A DNA stretch of 52,896 bases from Candidatus Omnitrophota bacterium (GCA_903901225.1 CAIUQE010000008.1:1-52896); one strand, 5' to 3'. Shown: positions 8,160 through 16,842, numbered from the stretch's first letter. Notes: generated from the letters alone by a model not told the origin. Translations and numbers: made by a program.

Positions 8160-8282
8160 CAGAAGGAGCCTGGGAGCGACTTCGGCAATAGCCTGTGCAA
8201 CACTACCGACATTCAGCATGTGTTCATAAACTGAAATGCCAGGCTTCCCATCAATAGTTTGTTTAGCCCAGAAATATCTGAT
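8160..8282 (-). pseudogene. Fragment resembling the N-terminal HD domain of Cas3
   Basis: A 41-codon stretch reads RYFWAKQT, DGKPGISVYEHMLNVGSV and AQAIAEVAPRLL. It resembles the start of Cas3 HD nuclease domains, where a WAK/WGK element is followed by an x-EH-x-x-NV-x-x-VA helix carrying the first metal-binding His. The rest of the protein (HD dyad, helicase motifs) is missing. After PRLLLH the frame runs straight into the CRISPR-repeat-like sequence at 8130-8158 and ends at 8088. The frame extends upstream to 8351 without a proper start. I read it as a deletion scar of a type I-E locus; family assignment is from a short match. Confidence 0.4.
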
Positions 8283-8416
8283 GATTCTTCCCCCGATATA
8301 TAAGTCAACTAAACCTGGTTGATGCGTTTTTCTTATCCTGAATAATATCAAATGCTGCCGACAGCGTTATGTCGTTAACAGCAACAAAATCCAACTTGCC
8401 ATCGGCAAAACAACGT
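8283..8416 (-). other. Gene-free segment with an open, start-less reading frame
   Basis: Between the DinD-like gene and the Cas3-like fragment no complete gene is seen. One frame from within the DinD 3' end (8424) stays open for 39 codons to a TGA at 8305. It reads CFADGKLDFVAVNDITLSAA and then FDIIQDKK. This looks protein-like but has no start codon or family match, so it may be another remnant. Confidence 0.3.
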
Positions 8417-9268
8417 TCATTCTCCAGCCTTTTTGAATATCGCTTTCGTTTTTCTTACCGGAAGTCCTTTGGCTGCTATTCCAGTCACAACACTCTCTCC
8501 GGTGCGTTTCTCAATCTCCACCCGCGCCTTACCAGCCACCAGGCCACCCTCCCGCGCCACCTGGCGATTCGCCGGCAATCCTTCGGGCCGCTTCTTTTTG
8601 GATATCGCTGTCGCAGATACCTCACCGAGCATATTAAGCACAAGCTCGAGATTAGTCATATTGTCACGCAAATTTTGTTTCTTAAGACCTTTAAGATTCT
8701 TGTATTCTTTAACACTTCTTCCGGCCCACGCTTGTGTGATCTCATTGGTCAATATGGCATATTCACCACCCTCTTTCATGCCGCGCTCTTGCCACTCATC
8801 CGTCAGGTCTTTACGCACCTCAATACTCTTTAACCGCTGATTGATCCATTCCTTCGTGTACCCTTTCTGAAGATACGTCTTCATAGCTCGCTCCATGGCA
8901 AGCTCCGGATCTTCAGTCTCTTCAATACGCTCATACCCCACCTTGGCAAGCCACAACTTGAACGACTCTGCCCTGGGCGATGAGATGGACTGAACAACAC
9001 GCAGTAAATCTTCGGTCGACAGGCAATCCGTGTCTCTCTGTTTCCGGTCTGAAGCGGCCATCTTCAACCGTACGATTTTATCGTACACTTCGCTTCCCTC
9101 AGCTCGCAGCTTTGTTTTCAGGTCACTCCAGTACCGCTTGGGGATCGTGGAATCGGTCAATACTTGCACAACATCCACAATGGAAAAATACCAAAGCTCT
9201 TTATCCTCATCCCAATAACGACGAACAGTATTTTGATGAAAAAGAATTAGGGACTGCGCCTGATTCAT
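8417..9268 (-). CDS. DinD/BRO-N family protein (phage antirepressor-like)
   Basis: A 283-residue protein. The N-terminal ~110 residues (VRRYWDEDKELWYFSIVDVV, then QVLTDSTIPKRYWSDLK, TEDLLRVVQSISSP) match the BRO-N/antirepressor DNA-binding domain. The C-terminal part, with GRSVKEYKNLKGLKKQNLRD and TNLELVLNMLGE, matches DNA-damage-inducible protein D (DinD), whose E. coli member inhibits RecA. These genes travel with phages and accessory islands. The ATG has AGGAG eight bases ahead. The gene is less GC-rich than its neighbours and lies beside the CRISPR relic, supporting acquisition from outside. Confidence 0.8.
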   Translation of the reverse strand: MNQAQSLILFHQNTVRRYWDEDKELWYFSIVDVVQVLTDSTIPKRYWSDLKTKLRAEGSEVYDKIVRLKMAASDRKQRDTDCLSTEDLLRVVQSISSPRAESFKLWLAKVGYERIEETEDPELAMERAMKTYLQKGYTKEWINQRLKSIEVRKDLTDEWQERGMKEGGEYAILTNEITQAWAGRSVKEYKNLKGLKKQNLRDNMTNLELVLNMLGEVSATAISKKKRPEGLPANRQVAREGGLVAGKARVEIEKRTGESVVTGIAAKGLPVRKTKAIFKKAGE

Positions 9269-9424
9269 AAATGTTTCTCCTGTGTCGAAAATATTTGATG
9301 GGAATGGAAGTCAATCTGGGGGATCAGAAAGGAAAATGGTGAGTGGGGCAATTGGACATGCATGATGTATTCTTGTGTTTAAATCAGCACAACCATAATC
9401 AAGCTATAAACCAACCGCAACTGC

Positions 9425-9676
9425 TTATTTCCAGCGGAAATGGACAAAGATACGGCCAAAATTCTTGTCGTCCTTTTCGATGCGGTGATAACGGCCCTTG
9501 TAATTCTTTTCAAGAAAACGCAGGACCGACTTCTTCAGCTGGCCGGAGCCCTTGCCGGGAATGATCTCGACCGACTCCGCGCGCTTGTCAAGGGCCTCGC
9601 CCATGATGCCGTGCAGGGCCGTATCGATCTCCCGGCCGTTGGAAAAAATGTCGTGAAGGTCGATCTTCAGGCGCAT
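9425..9676 (-). CDS. Smr-domain protein
   Basis: A stand-alone Smr (small MutS-related) domain of 83 residues. The domain is known as a nicking endonuclease or RNA-binding module in MutS2 and related proteins. The family landmarks are the IDLHDIF start (usually LDLHG) and IIPGKGSGQLKKSVLRFL with the conserved GKGxGxL turn. The gene begins 1 nt after the ABC-F stop, at the end of an RNA/translation operon, so a ribosome-linked task is plausible. Confidence 0.85.
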   Translation of the reverse strand: MRLKIDLHDIFSNGREIDTALHGIMGEALDKRAESVEIIPGKGSGQLKKSVLRFLEKNYKGRYHRIEKDDKNFGRIFVHFRWK

Positions 9677-9677
9677 G

Positions 9678-11633
9678 TCATTCCTGGCTCACCTTTGAGC
9701 GCTCATCAAGGAGCGCCTTGCGGCTGCTTTCGATCGCGCGCAGGCGCGTCTGGATCTCCTTGAGCCGCCGCCCGCACTCCGCGCGTTCCCCGGCGGGACG
9801 CCCGCTGAAGGAAGTGTTCATCACGCGCGACTTGATGTACGTCTCGGTCTCAAGCTCTTTTTCTTCACGCTCGAACGCTTTGAGCTGGTTCTTGATCTCC
9901 TGCAAACGCTTCAACGCCTGCTCATGCCGGTCACGGGCGGATTTCAAATTATCCGGCTCATTCACGTCGCGCTTGGCTTTCTTCTGCAGTTCATACGCCT
10001 CACGCCCGGCCTTGGAAGACTCTTTCGCCTGCGCCGCGCCGGGGCCGCGCTCCTGCCGTTTATCGAGGTAATAATCCAGCCCGCCGGGATAATCACGGAT
10101 CGTCCCGTTGTCGACTTCCACGATATGGTTGGCGATCTCGCGGATGAAATAAAGGTCATGGCTGATGAAGCACAGCGTGCCCATGTAATTGCGGAACGCC
10201 CTGGTGAGCGCCTCCACACCCGCGACATCCAGGTGGGTCGTCGGCTCATCGAGCAGGATAAAATTGGGCGGATTGATCAAAAGCTTCGCGAGGATGAGGC
10301 GGCTTTTTTCCCCGCCTGAAAGGACGGACACGGGCTTGAACACGTCCTCGCCGTGGAAATTGAACATGCCCAGCAGGCTGCGCGCCTGTGTCTGCGGGAA
10401 ACTCCCCCCGACGGCAGAAACCAGCTCCTCGAACACCGAACGATTGGGATTGAGCACATCCAGGCGCGTCTGGGAGAAATATCCCATCTTGACGCCATGG
10501 CCCAGGCGGCGCGTGCCCCCGTCGTACGGGATCACGTCAGCGAGGATCTTTAGCAGGGTGGATTTGCCGGCGCCATTCGCCCCGACAAGGCACATCTTCT
10601 GGCCCTTGGTGATCTCGAAATTCAGGTCCGTATAGATCGTTTTATCAGCATAGGATTTTTTGATGTGCGCGAGATTGATGACCGTATAGCCGCTCTCCGT
10701 GGTCTGCGGAAAATTAAAATCCTTGATGCTCAGGCGCGTGCGCGGCAGGTCCGTGCTCTCCTCTTCGAGGCGTTCGAGCATTTTCATCTTGTTCTGCACC
10801 GCCGCCGCGCGGTTGGGCTGAGCGTGAAATCGCGACGTGAACCGCTCCAGCTGGTCTTTCTTCTTGTCCGCGACCTTCATGCGCTTCTCGAGCGTGCGGT
10901 ATTCGATCTCCTTCTGCGCCTCAAAAGCCTCGTAACTGCCCTTCACCTTCGCCATCTGGCCGTTCTCGAGGACGATGGTGTAATTCGTGACTTCGTTGAG
11001 GAATATCTTGTCGTGCGAGATCATGACAAACGAGCCCGGGTAGCCCTTGAGGAATTCCTTGAGCCACAGCGTGGCCGCAAGGTCAAGGTAGTTTGTCGGC
11101 TCGTCGAGCAGCAACAGATCGTAATTGTAGGTCAAGAGCTTGGCCAGGAGCGTGCGCATCTGCCAGCCGCCCGAAAGCTGGGCCACGGGTTTATGGAACT
11201 CCTGCTCTTTGAACCCCAGCCCGGAAAGGATCTTCTCGGCCTTGTGCTCCAGCTCATAGATCCCCAGCACTTCCAGCCGCTCCAGGACATCGCCGTAACG
11301 CGTCTCGGCGCAAAGCCCGTCCGTCTCCATCCGGTGCTTCTCGTCGACCAGCCGCTGGATCTCCTGGTCGCCGGAGGTCACCTCTTCCATGACCGTGCGT
11401 TTGGAATCAAAATGGGCTTCCTGCGGCAGGTAGCCGATCTTGATGCCCTTCTGGATGGTCACATTGCCGTCGGTCGGCTCCATGTCGCCGAGGATCAGGT
11501 GGAACAGCGTGGTCTTGCCGGCGCCGTTAGGGCCGGTCAGGCCGATGCGCTCGTTGGGAAAAATGCTCAGCGACACATCATCCATCAGCATGCGTTCATC
11601 GAAATTCTTGGAAACTCGCGTCAGAGTGATCAT
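9678..11633 (-). CDS. ABC-F family ATPase
   Basis: A soluble protein of 651 residues with two ABC cassettes and no membrane domain, as in Uup/EttA-type translation factors that act at the ribosomal E site. Cassette 1 has GPNGAGKTT, LSGGWQMRTLLAKLL and LLLDEPTNYLD; cassette 2 has GANGAGKST, LSGGEKSRLILAKLL and ILLDEPTTHLD. The charged linker between the cassettes (about residues 230-320) is the P-site tRNA interaction motif region. The last ~100 residues form a coiled coil, as in Uup. It overlaps the pseudouridine synthase gene by ATGA, fitting a ribosome-related operon. Confidence 0.93.
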   Translation of the reverse strand: MITLTRVSKNFDERMLMDDVSLSIFPNERIGLTGPNGAGKTTLFHLILGDMEPTDGNVTIQKGIKIGYLPQEAHFDSKRTVMEEVTSGDQEIQRLVDEKHRMETDGLCAETRYGDVLERLEVLGIYELEHKAEKILSGLGFKEQEFHKPVAQLSGGWQMRTLLAKLLTYNYDLLLLDEPTNYLDLAATLWLKEFLKGYPGSFVMISHDKIFLNEVTNYTIVLENGQMAKVKGSYEAFEAQKEIEYRTLEKRMKVADKKKDQLERFTSRFHAQPNRAAAVQNKMKMLERLEEESTDLPRTRLSIKDFNFPQTTESGYTVINLAHIKKSYADKTIYTDLNFEITKGQKMCLVGANGAGKSTLLKILADVIPYDGGTRRLGHGVKMGYFSQTRLDVLNPNRSVFEELVSAVGGSFPQTQARSLLGMFNFHGEDVFKPVSVLSGGEKSRLILAKLLINPPNFILLDEPTTHLDVAGVEALTRAFRNYMGTLCFISHDLYFIREIANHIVEVDNGTIRDYPGGLDYYLDKRQERGPGAAQAKESSKAGREAYELQKKAKRDVNEPDNLKSARDRHEQALKRLQEIKNQLKAFEREEKELETETYIKSRVMNTSFSGRPAGERAECGRRLKEIQTRLRAIESSRKALLDERSKVSQE

Positions 11634-12502
11634 GTTTTCTTCCGGCCTGGCTGCCCTTTTTTGGGTGAACGTTTGAATGGCTGTTGCGTTGAATGTTTGA
11701 ACGGCTGTCGGGTTGAATTCTTGAATGGCTGTTGCGTTGAATTCTTGAACGACTTCCTGGGTGAGTATTTGGATGAATATTTAACCGGAACACCACGGCC
11801 CACGGCCGCCAGCAGGGCGATCTCCTCGCCTGTCAGGACGCGCCATGCCTTCGGCTTCAAACTCCCGAGTTTGAGCGGGCCCTGCGCAATGCGCGTAAGC
11901 CGGACCACATCATGCCCGACCTCGTGGCACATCAGCCTTACCTGGTGCTTGCGCCCCTCGTGGATGGTCAGGTCGAACTCCGTAAAGTTCCCGTCGAACG
12001 TGATGTTCTCGACCTGCGCCGGGGCGGTCTTGGTCCCTTCAATAACAACACCTTTCTCAAGGCGTTCCTTTTCACGGAATTCCAGGCGCCGCACCACCCG
12101 CACATGATAGATTTTGTTCACATCGAAGCTGGGATGCGCCAGGCGGTTCGCCAGGATGCCGTCATTCGTCAGCAGGAGCAGTCCCTGCGTGTCCTTGTCG
12201 AGGCGGCCCACGGGCTTCAGATGCCGCCAATCCGGCGGCAGCAGGCACAAAACCCCCGACTGATCAAACTGGGCTTCACATGTGGTCACATAACCAGCGG
12301 GTTTATTAAGGAGGATATAGGCATACTCCTTGCTGTTCACCGCCCGGCCCGAAAGCATCACCTTGTCAGCCATCGGATCGATCGCGCGGGAAGGTTCCCG
12401 CTCGACAACGCCGTTCACCGTGACATCGCCGTTGCGAACCTTTCCAAAAGCATCGCGGCGCGAGATCCCGCCGTTGTGGGAAATAAAAAGCAGTAATTTC
12501 AT
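11630..12502 (-). CDS. rRNA pseudouridine synthase (RsuA/RluB/E/F family) with repeat tail
   Basis: Converts uridine to pseudouridine in rRNA. The N-terminal S4 RNA-binding domain is visible (ISRRDAFGKVRNGDVTVNG). The catalytic Asp lies in the family motif PVGRLDKDTQGLLLLTNDG, and LTIHEGRKHQVRLMC is the conserved later motif. After about residue 240 the protein changes to a low-complexity basic tail made of an 8-residue unit (FKNSTQQP variants) repeated four times. The exact rRNA position cannot be told from sequence. ATGA overlaps join it to the methyltransferase gene before it and the ABC-F gene after it. Confidence 0.9.
   Translation of the reverse strand: MKLLLFISHNGGISRRDAFGKVRNGDVTVNGVVEREPSRAIDPMADKVMLSGRAVNSKEYAYILLNKPAGYVTTCEAQFDQSGVLCLLPPDWRHLKPVGRLDKDTQGLLLLTNDGILANRLAHPSFDVNKIYHVRVVRRLEFREKERLEKGVVIEGTKTAPAQVENITFDGNFTEFDLTIHEGRKHQVRLMCHEVGHDVVRLTRIAQGPLKLGSLKPKAWRVLTGEEIALLAAVGRGVPVKYSSKYSPRKSFKNSTQQPFKNSTRQPFKHSTQQPFKRSPKKGQPGRKKT
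11671..11750 (-). repeat. 24-bp tandem repeats in the pseudouridine synthase tail
   Basis: About three to four copies of a 24-base unit encode FKNSTQQP, FKNSTRQP, FKHSTQQP and a decayed FKRSPKKG. The near-identity at DNA level (GTTGAATTCTTGAATGGCTG-type blocks) points to recent slippage or unequal crossover. Copy number may therefore differ between strains. Confidence 0.8.
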
Positions 12503-13299
12503 GTCCGCCTTCTCTGCCGCAGCGATTCATAGATCATGACCGCCGCGGACACTGACACGTTGAGCGAATCGACTTTCCCCAGCATGGGGATGCGCGCCTG
12601 TTCATCGCAATTGCGGCGCCAGAGGTCACCCAGTCCTCCCTGCTCACTGCCGAGGATGATCGCGCAGGGGCCGGACATGTCCTTGTTGAAATAATCTTCC
12701 GTGGCCTGCACAACCGCGGCGAAGGTCCTGATCCCCCGGGCGCGCAGGAATTCCAGGGCTTCCTTGCTCGTGCAGGACACCATCGGGACCGCGAAAACAG
12801 CGCCGAGGCTCGCGCGGATCACGTTGGGATTATAAATATCCGTCTTCTCGTCGCAAACCAGGAGCGCCTCAACGCCCGCCGCGTCGCAGGTGCGCAAGAC
12901 CGCGCCCAGGTTCCCCGGTTTTTCAACGCTTTCCATGACCACGACCAAAGGCGCCGCGCCGAGCTTCAACTGTTCCAGCGTCAGGGTGGGCTGCTCCACA
13001 AGGCCCAGGACCCCTTCGGTGCGGTCCCCGTAGCACATCTTGCCGAACACCGAACAACCCGTGTCGTAGACCTTGACGCGCCCGGCTTCCAGCGCCTTGA
13101 CAAGCTCCTCGTCGCAGCGATACACGCCCTCCCGGCAGATATAAACACTGTGGAAACGCAGGCCCGCGGCCAGTGCCTGGCGGACCTCACGGTTCCCCTC
13201 GACGATGGTCAAACCCCTGGCTTCACGGCTTTTCTTTGTCCTGAGCCGTACCACGCGCTTGATGCCCGAATTCTGCAGACTGGATATGCGTTCGATCAT
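12499..13299 (-). CDS. TrmH/SpoU-family RNA 2'-O-methyltransferase
   Basis: A 266-residue SPOUT methyltransferase that puts a methyl group on a ribose 2'-OH in rRNA or tRNA, using SAM bound in a trefoil knot. The N-terminus (SLQNSGIKRVVRLRTKKSRE, then GLTIVEGNREVRQAL) is the L30e-like substrate-binding domain. SPOUT motif 1 is VEKPGNLGAVLRTCDAAG, motif 2 is AIILGSEQGGLG and motif 3 is MLGKVDSLNVSVSAAVMIYE. The target base is not deducible. It is the second such enzyme in the window (RlmB-like at 20099-20833). Confidence 0.92.
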   Translation of the reverse strand: MIERISSLQNSGIKRVVRLRTKKSREARGLTIVEGNREVRQALAAGLRFHSVYICREGVYRCDEELVKALEAGRVKVYDTGCSVFGKMCYGDRTEGVLGLVEQPTLTLEQLKLGAAPLVVVMESVEKPGNLGAVLRTCDAAGVEALLVCDEKTDIYNPNVIRASLGAVFAVPMVSCTSKEALEFLRARGIRTFAAVVQATEDYFNKDMSGPCAIILGSEQGGLGDLWRRNCDEQARIPMLGKVDSLNVSVSAAVMIYESLRQRRRT

Positions 13300-13316
13300 A
13301 AGATAGGACTTGGCCC

Positions 13317-13796
13317 CTAGGCCGCTTTCCGGGCCGAGGTGTATTTCTCAAGGTCATAGACGATCTGCTTGGACGGCATGGGGATCTTGTCGATCTGGAC
13401 CTTGGCCTTGGCGAAGAAATCCGTTGCCAGGGTGCTGTGATAATCCGAAAAGATGACGACGCGCCGGACGCCGGACGCGATGAGCGCCTTGGCGCAGGTC
13501 GTGCAGGGCATGTTGGTCACATAGGCGGTGCCGCCGTCGATGATATGGCCTTTCCTGGCGGCCTGCACGATCGCGTTCATTTCCGCGTGGTTGGTGCGCA
13601 CGCAGTGGTTGTCCACGACCAGGCAGCCCACGTCCTCGCAATGGTCGTCGCCGGGGATAGAGCCGTTATAGCCCGTGGCGATGACCTCACGGTCCTTCAC
13701 CAGGACACAGCCGCAGTGCATGCGCGGGCACGTGGCGCGTTCCGACGCCAACATGGCCAGTTTCATGAAATACTCGTCCCAGTTAGGTCTTGCCAT
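13317..13796 (-). CDS. Deoxycytidylate (dCMP) deaminase
   Basis: Deaminates dCMP to dUMP, feeding thymidylate synthesis. The 159-residue zinc enzyme shows the first zinc ligand and proton-shuttle Glu in TNHAEMNAIVQAA and the two Cys ligands in NMPCTTCAKALI. The N-terminal PNWDEYFMKLAMLASERATC is typical of the ComEB/dCMP deaminase family and includes an extra cysteine/histidine cluster (CPRMHCGC). It lies 17 nt upstream of the RNA methyltransferase gene and may head that operon. Confidence 0.93.
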   Translation of the reverse strand: MARPNWDEYFMKLAMLASERATCPRMHCGCVLVKDREVIATGYNGSIPGDDHCEDVGCLVVDNHCVRTNHAEMNAIVQAARKGHIIDGGTAYVTNMPCTTCAKALIASGVRRVVIFSDYHSTLATDFFAKAKVQIDKIPMPSKQIVYDLEKYTSARKAA

Positions 13797-13879
13797 AAGG
13801 ATTTCCTTTGTTCAGGATTTTACCCGCGCCGTACCTGTTTATCGTCAACAATGATCGCCACCATACTAACAGATAGCCG

Positions 13880-15046
13880 TCACTTTTCAATAGCGCCCGC
13901 GAGCCTTTTGATGCCTTCCTGAAAAACTTCCTCCTTGCACAGGAGGCTGACGACCAGGATCCCTTCTTCCGCGAAATCAAAAAAGAACCCCGGATGAACG
14001 ATCACGTGTTCTTTCCTCAAAAGCTCCAGCGCCCACTCGTCCTCGGGAAGGCCCAGCTCGGCCTGGATGAGGGCGTACCACCCGCCTTCGACCGGAAAAC
14101 TCCTGGCCCCGGACGGGATAACGGAGTGCAAGAACACCTCATTCGCCTTCACGCGCGCCATGATCTGCGCGCGCACCGCGCGGCTCCCGGCCAGCCAGGC
14201 GCCCGCCGCGTTCTGCGCGGGCGTATTGACGGAAAGATAGGTGTCCGCGATGACCTCCAGCCGCCCGATCGCCGCCTCAACTTCTTTTTTCGGGCCATTG
14301 ACGACGATCCAGCCCAGCTTCATCTGCGGCAGGGCCGATCCTTTCGACAAGCCGCCGAGGGCGAAACTGAGGGCCCCCGTATTGGCGGCAAGGCTCGGGC
14401 AACCCGTGGCGTGCGGATCAAAGATGTAATCCAGGAACACCTCGTCGCTGATAAGCGCCATGTCATGTTCAGCGCAGATCTTGTTCAGGCGCTTGAGCTC
14501 CTCGGCGCTGACGCACGAACCCGTCGGATTATTGGGGTTGACCAGGACCAGGGCCCTGGCCCCGCGGCCCACGGCCTCCTCCAGCGCGTCGAAGTCGATG
14601 CGCCAGCGCCGGCCGTCGAAGAACAGGTTGTAATACGCCACGTCGACATCATTGAGCCCCGCCAGATAAGCGAACAAAGGATAGCTCGGCGCCGGCAGCA
14701 GGACCCGGTCATCCGGGTCCGCCAGAAGGCGAAAAAGAAAACCATAACTCTCGGAGGAACTGGCGGTCAGGATAATGTTGTCAACCGGAACCTGGATGCC
14801 CTTGTCCGCGTAATCGCGCGCGATCGCGGTACGGGCTTTGAGCGACCCTTTGGCCTGCGGGGCGTAAACCAGGTTCTCAAGGTCCAGCAAAGGCTTGAGC
14901 ACAAGTTCGGGCGCGTAAGCAATGCCGGCCTGCGTCGGATTGGACTCGGTCAGGTCAAAAAGCTGTTCCCCTGCGGCCCGCAGCCTGTCAAGCTCAAGCG
15001 CAAGAGGATTCTCGGAAAGGTCCCATCCGGTGCGTCGGGAAAACAA
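13880..15046 (-). CDS. PLP-dependent aminotransferase, class I/II
   Basis: A fold-type I aminotransferase of 388 residues. The substrate-side region has FDLTESNPTQAG. NPNNPTGSCVSAEEL marks the conserved Asn of the cofactor pocket, LISDEVFLDYIF gives the Asp and Tyr that hold PLP, and GGLSKGSALPQMKLGWI carries the Schiff-base Lys. Substrate specificity cannot be read; aromatic or branched amino acids are possible given the DAHP synthase gene 42 nt upstream. The frame starts with TTG at 15046, preceded by GAGG at five bases; I see no better start. Confidence 0.88.
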   Translation of the reverse strand: MFSRRTGWDLSENPLALELDRLRAAGEQLFDLTESNPTQAGIAYAPELVLKPLLDLENLVYAPQAKGSLKARTAIARDYADKGIQVPVDNIILTASSSESYGFLFRLLADPDDRVLLPAPSYPLFAYLAGLNDVDVAYYNLFFDGRRWRIDFDALEEAVGRGARALVLVNPNNPTGSCVSAEELKRLNKICAEHDMALISDEVFLDYIFDPHATGCPSLAANTGALSFALGGLSKGSALPQMKLGWIVVNGPKKEVEAAIGRLEVIADTYLSVNTPAQNAAGAWLAGSRAVRAQIMARVKANEVFLHSVIPSGARSFPVEGGWYALIQAELGLPEDEWALELLRKEHVIVHPGFFFDFAEEGILVVSLLCKEEVFQEGIKRLAGAIEK

Positions 15047-15088
15047 TAGCGCCTCGCTTGTTGACGGCCCGCCGGAAGGCAGGGGCCC

Positions 15089-16117
15089 TTACACCTGCTC
15101 CGCGACGCGCAGGACCATCGCCTGTGTGTCATCCCAGCCCAGGCAGGCGTCCGTGATGGACTTGCCGTAAACACCGCCCCCGACATCCTGGGCCCCCTCG
15201 ACGAGATAACTTTCCACCATCAACCCGCGCACGAACGCCCTCAACCCCGGCTCATATTTCAGGCTGTTGAGGACCTCCTGAGCCACGCGCGGCTGGGCCT
15301 GGAACTGCCGGCCGGAATTAGCATGGCTCGCGTCGATGATGAGGGCAGGATTGACGAGCCCCGCGCCGCGGTAAAGGCCCTGCAGGGTGATGATATCTTC
15401 ATGATGATAATTGGGGATCGCCCGGCCGAACGGGGTCACGGCGCCGCGCAGGATGCAGTGCGCCAGGGGATTGCCCGTGGTCGCCACCTCCCAGCCGTTA
15501 TACGCGAAAATATGCGGGGATTGCCCCGCGCGGACGGAATTGAGCATGACATTCATGTCGCCGCCCGTCGGATTCTTCATCCCCACGGCAATATCAAGGC
15601 CGCTCACGGTCAGGCGGTGCTCCTGGTTCTCGACGGACCTCGCGCCGATGGCCACATAGCTGAGCACATCCTGCAGATAAGGATAATTGCCCGGATACAG
15701 CATCTCATCCGCCGCGCTCAATCCCGATTCGCCCAGCGCCCGGATATGCATCTTGCGGATGGCGATGAGCCCCTCGACGATATTGGGATCTTCATTAGGG
15801 TCCGGCTGATGCGCCATGCCCTTATAACCGATACCCGTGGTCCTCGGCTTATTGGTATAAATGCGCGGTAAAAGGAGAACTTTCTCCCGCACGCGGGATT
15901 GCAATTTGGCCAGGCGCGCCACATATTCGCACACCGCGTCCTCGTTATCCGCGGAACAGGGGCCGATCACGAGGAGGAATTTTTCGCTCCTGCCGCAAAT
16001 GATGTCCGAAACCTCGCGGTCGCGCTCTTTCTTGGCCTGGGCCATCGCGGGACTGATCGACAACTCCTGCAGTATCTGCTCAACACCGGGAAGACGCTTG
16101 CGGTATTCAAACGACAT
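15089..16117 (-). CDS. 3-deoxy-7-phosphoheptulonate synthase (DAHP synthase, type I)
   Basis: Condenses phosphoenolpyruvate and erythrose 4-phosphate, the first step of the shikimate pathway. The 342-residue protein belongs to the AroF/G/H class: LVIGPCSADN near the N-terminus with the metal-binding Cys, PRIYTNKPRTTGIGYKGM, AIGARSVENQEHR, GMKNPTGGDMNVMLNSV, and the late DASHANSGRQ with metal-ligand His. The N-terminal helical part (PGVEQILQELSISPA) is where feedback amino acids bind in this class. The ATG has AGGAG five bases ahead. Allosteric specificity is not deducible. Confidence 0.95.
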   Translation of the reverse strand: MSFEYRKRLPGVEQILQELSISPAMAQAKKERDREVSDIICGRSEKFLLVIGPCSADNEDAVCEYVARLAKLQSRVREKVLLLPRIYTNKPRTTGIGYKGMAHQPDPNEDPNIVEGLIAIRKMHIRALGESGLSAADEMLYPGNYPYLQDVLSYVAIGARSVENQEHRLTVSGLDIAVGMKNPTGGDMNVMLNSVRAGQSPHIFAYNGWEVATTGNPLAHCILRGAVTPFGRAIPNYHHEDIITLQGLYRGAGLVNPALIIDASHANSGRQFQAQPRVAQEVLNSLKYEPGLRAFVRGLMVESYLVEGAQDVGGGVYGKSITDACLGWDDTQAMVLRVAEQV

Positions 16118-16125
16118 ACGGGCTC

Positions 16126-16842
16126 CTATATCTTTTCTTTCTCTTCAACATCCCTTAATTCGACGGGCAAACGCTGCCGCAACCGTTCTATATCCCGGCG
16201 TGCGGCCTTCAGTGACGCCTCGACCTTGTCATGGTCATCCTTGGCGACCCAGCGGTCGGCTTCCTTCTTTTGCTGCAGCCGGGCATTTTCCGCCGTCAAC
16301 ACCCGCGCCGCGGCTTCGGCCTCTTTCATGCGGCGTTCAAGGTCATTGCCGCGCCCCGTGGCCTTGTTCAGGTCGCCGGACAAGGATTCTTTAGCGAGGC
16401 GCAACTCCTTGACCTCGTATTCCAGGCGGATGCGCTGGTTCGATTCTTCGTGCAACAGGCCACTCACCCGCGCAAGCTCGCGACGCGCGGCCTCTTCCTG
16501 CGTCTTCTCCCTGGCCGCGGAAACTTCTTCCTTCTCCCGCCAGGCCTTTTCCTGCCTGGCCTGCCGCTCAAGCCCGCTGATGGCGGCTTTCATTTCTTCG
16601 ATCTCCCTGACCTTCTCCTTCTGCCCGGCCTGGGCCTCGCGCAGCGCTTTCTCCAGCTGGCTCACCCTGCGTTCGGATCGCTCGACTACGGCTGTCATGT
16701 CTGGCGGCGGCTCAACAACGGCCTGCGGCTCCCGTTTCACTTTCTTTTTCTTTCCCGCGGAAGGGTCAGGCCAGCGGGCCACCGCGCACGCCAGCAGACC
16801 AAGGATGAAAAGCGCTCCCACAATGACCAGGATAATATTCAT
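16126..16842 (-). CDS. Membrane-anchored coiled-coil protein
   Basis: A 238-residue protein with an N-terminal membrane helix (IILVIVGALFILGLLACAVA), a basic lysine stretch (KKKKVKREP), then a long uninterrupted coiled coil to the C-terminus, rich in Glu, Lys, Arg and Ala heptads. No enzymatic motif. The Cys in the helix is not in a good lipobox. A structural or scaffold role is likely, but the family is not recognised. It ends 8 nt before the DAHP synthase start on the same strand. Confidence 0.75.
   Translation of the reverse strand: MNIILVIVGALFILGLLACAVARWPDPSAGKKKKVKREPQAVVEPPPDMTAVVERSERRVSQLEKALREAQAGQKEKVREIEEMKAAISGLERQARQEKAWREKEEVSAAREKTQEEAARRELARVSGLLHEESNQRIRLEYEVKELRLAKESLSGDLNKATGRGNDLERRMKEAEAAARVLTAENARLQQKKEADRWVAKDDHDKVEASLKAARRDIERLRQRLPVELRDVEEKEKI

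Noticed and set aside
8100..8220. A CRISPR array around the repeat-like sequence
   Set aside because: No second copy occurs at repeat-spacer distance on either side, so there is no array.
8088..8351. An 87-codon minus-strand frame taken as an intact gene
   Set aside because: Only the middle looks like a protein family (Cas3 HD), there is no start signal, and the tail is made of the repeat-like sequence. I list it as a relic.
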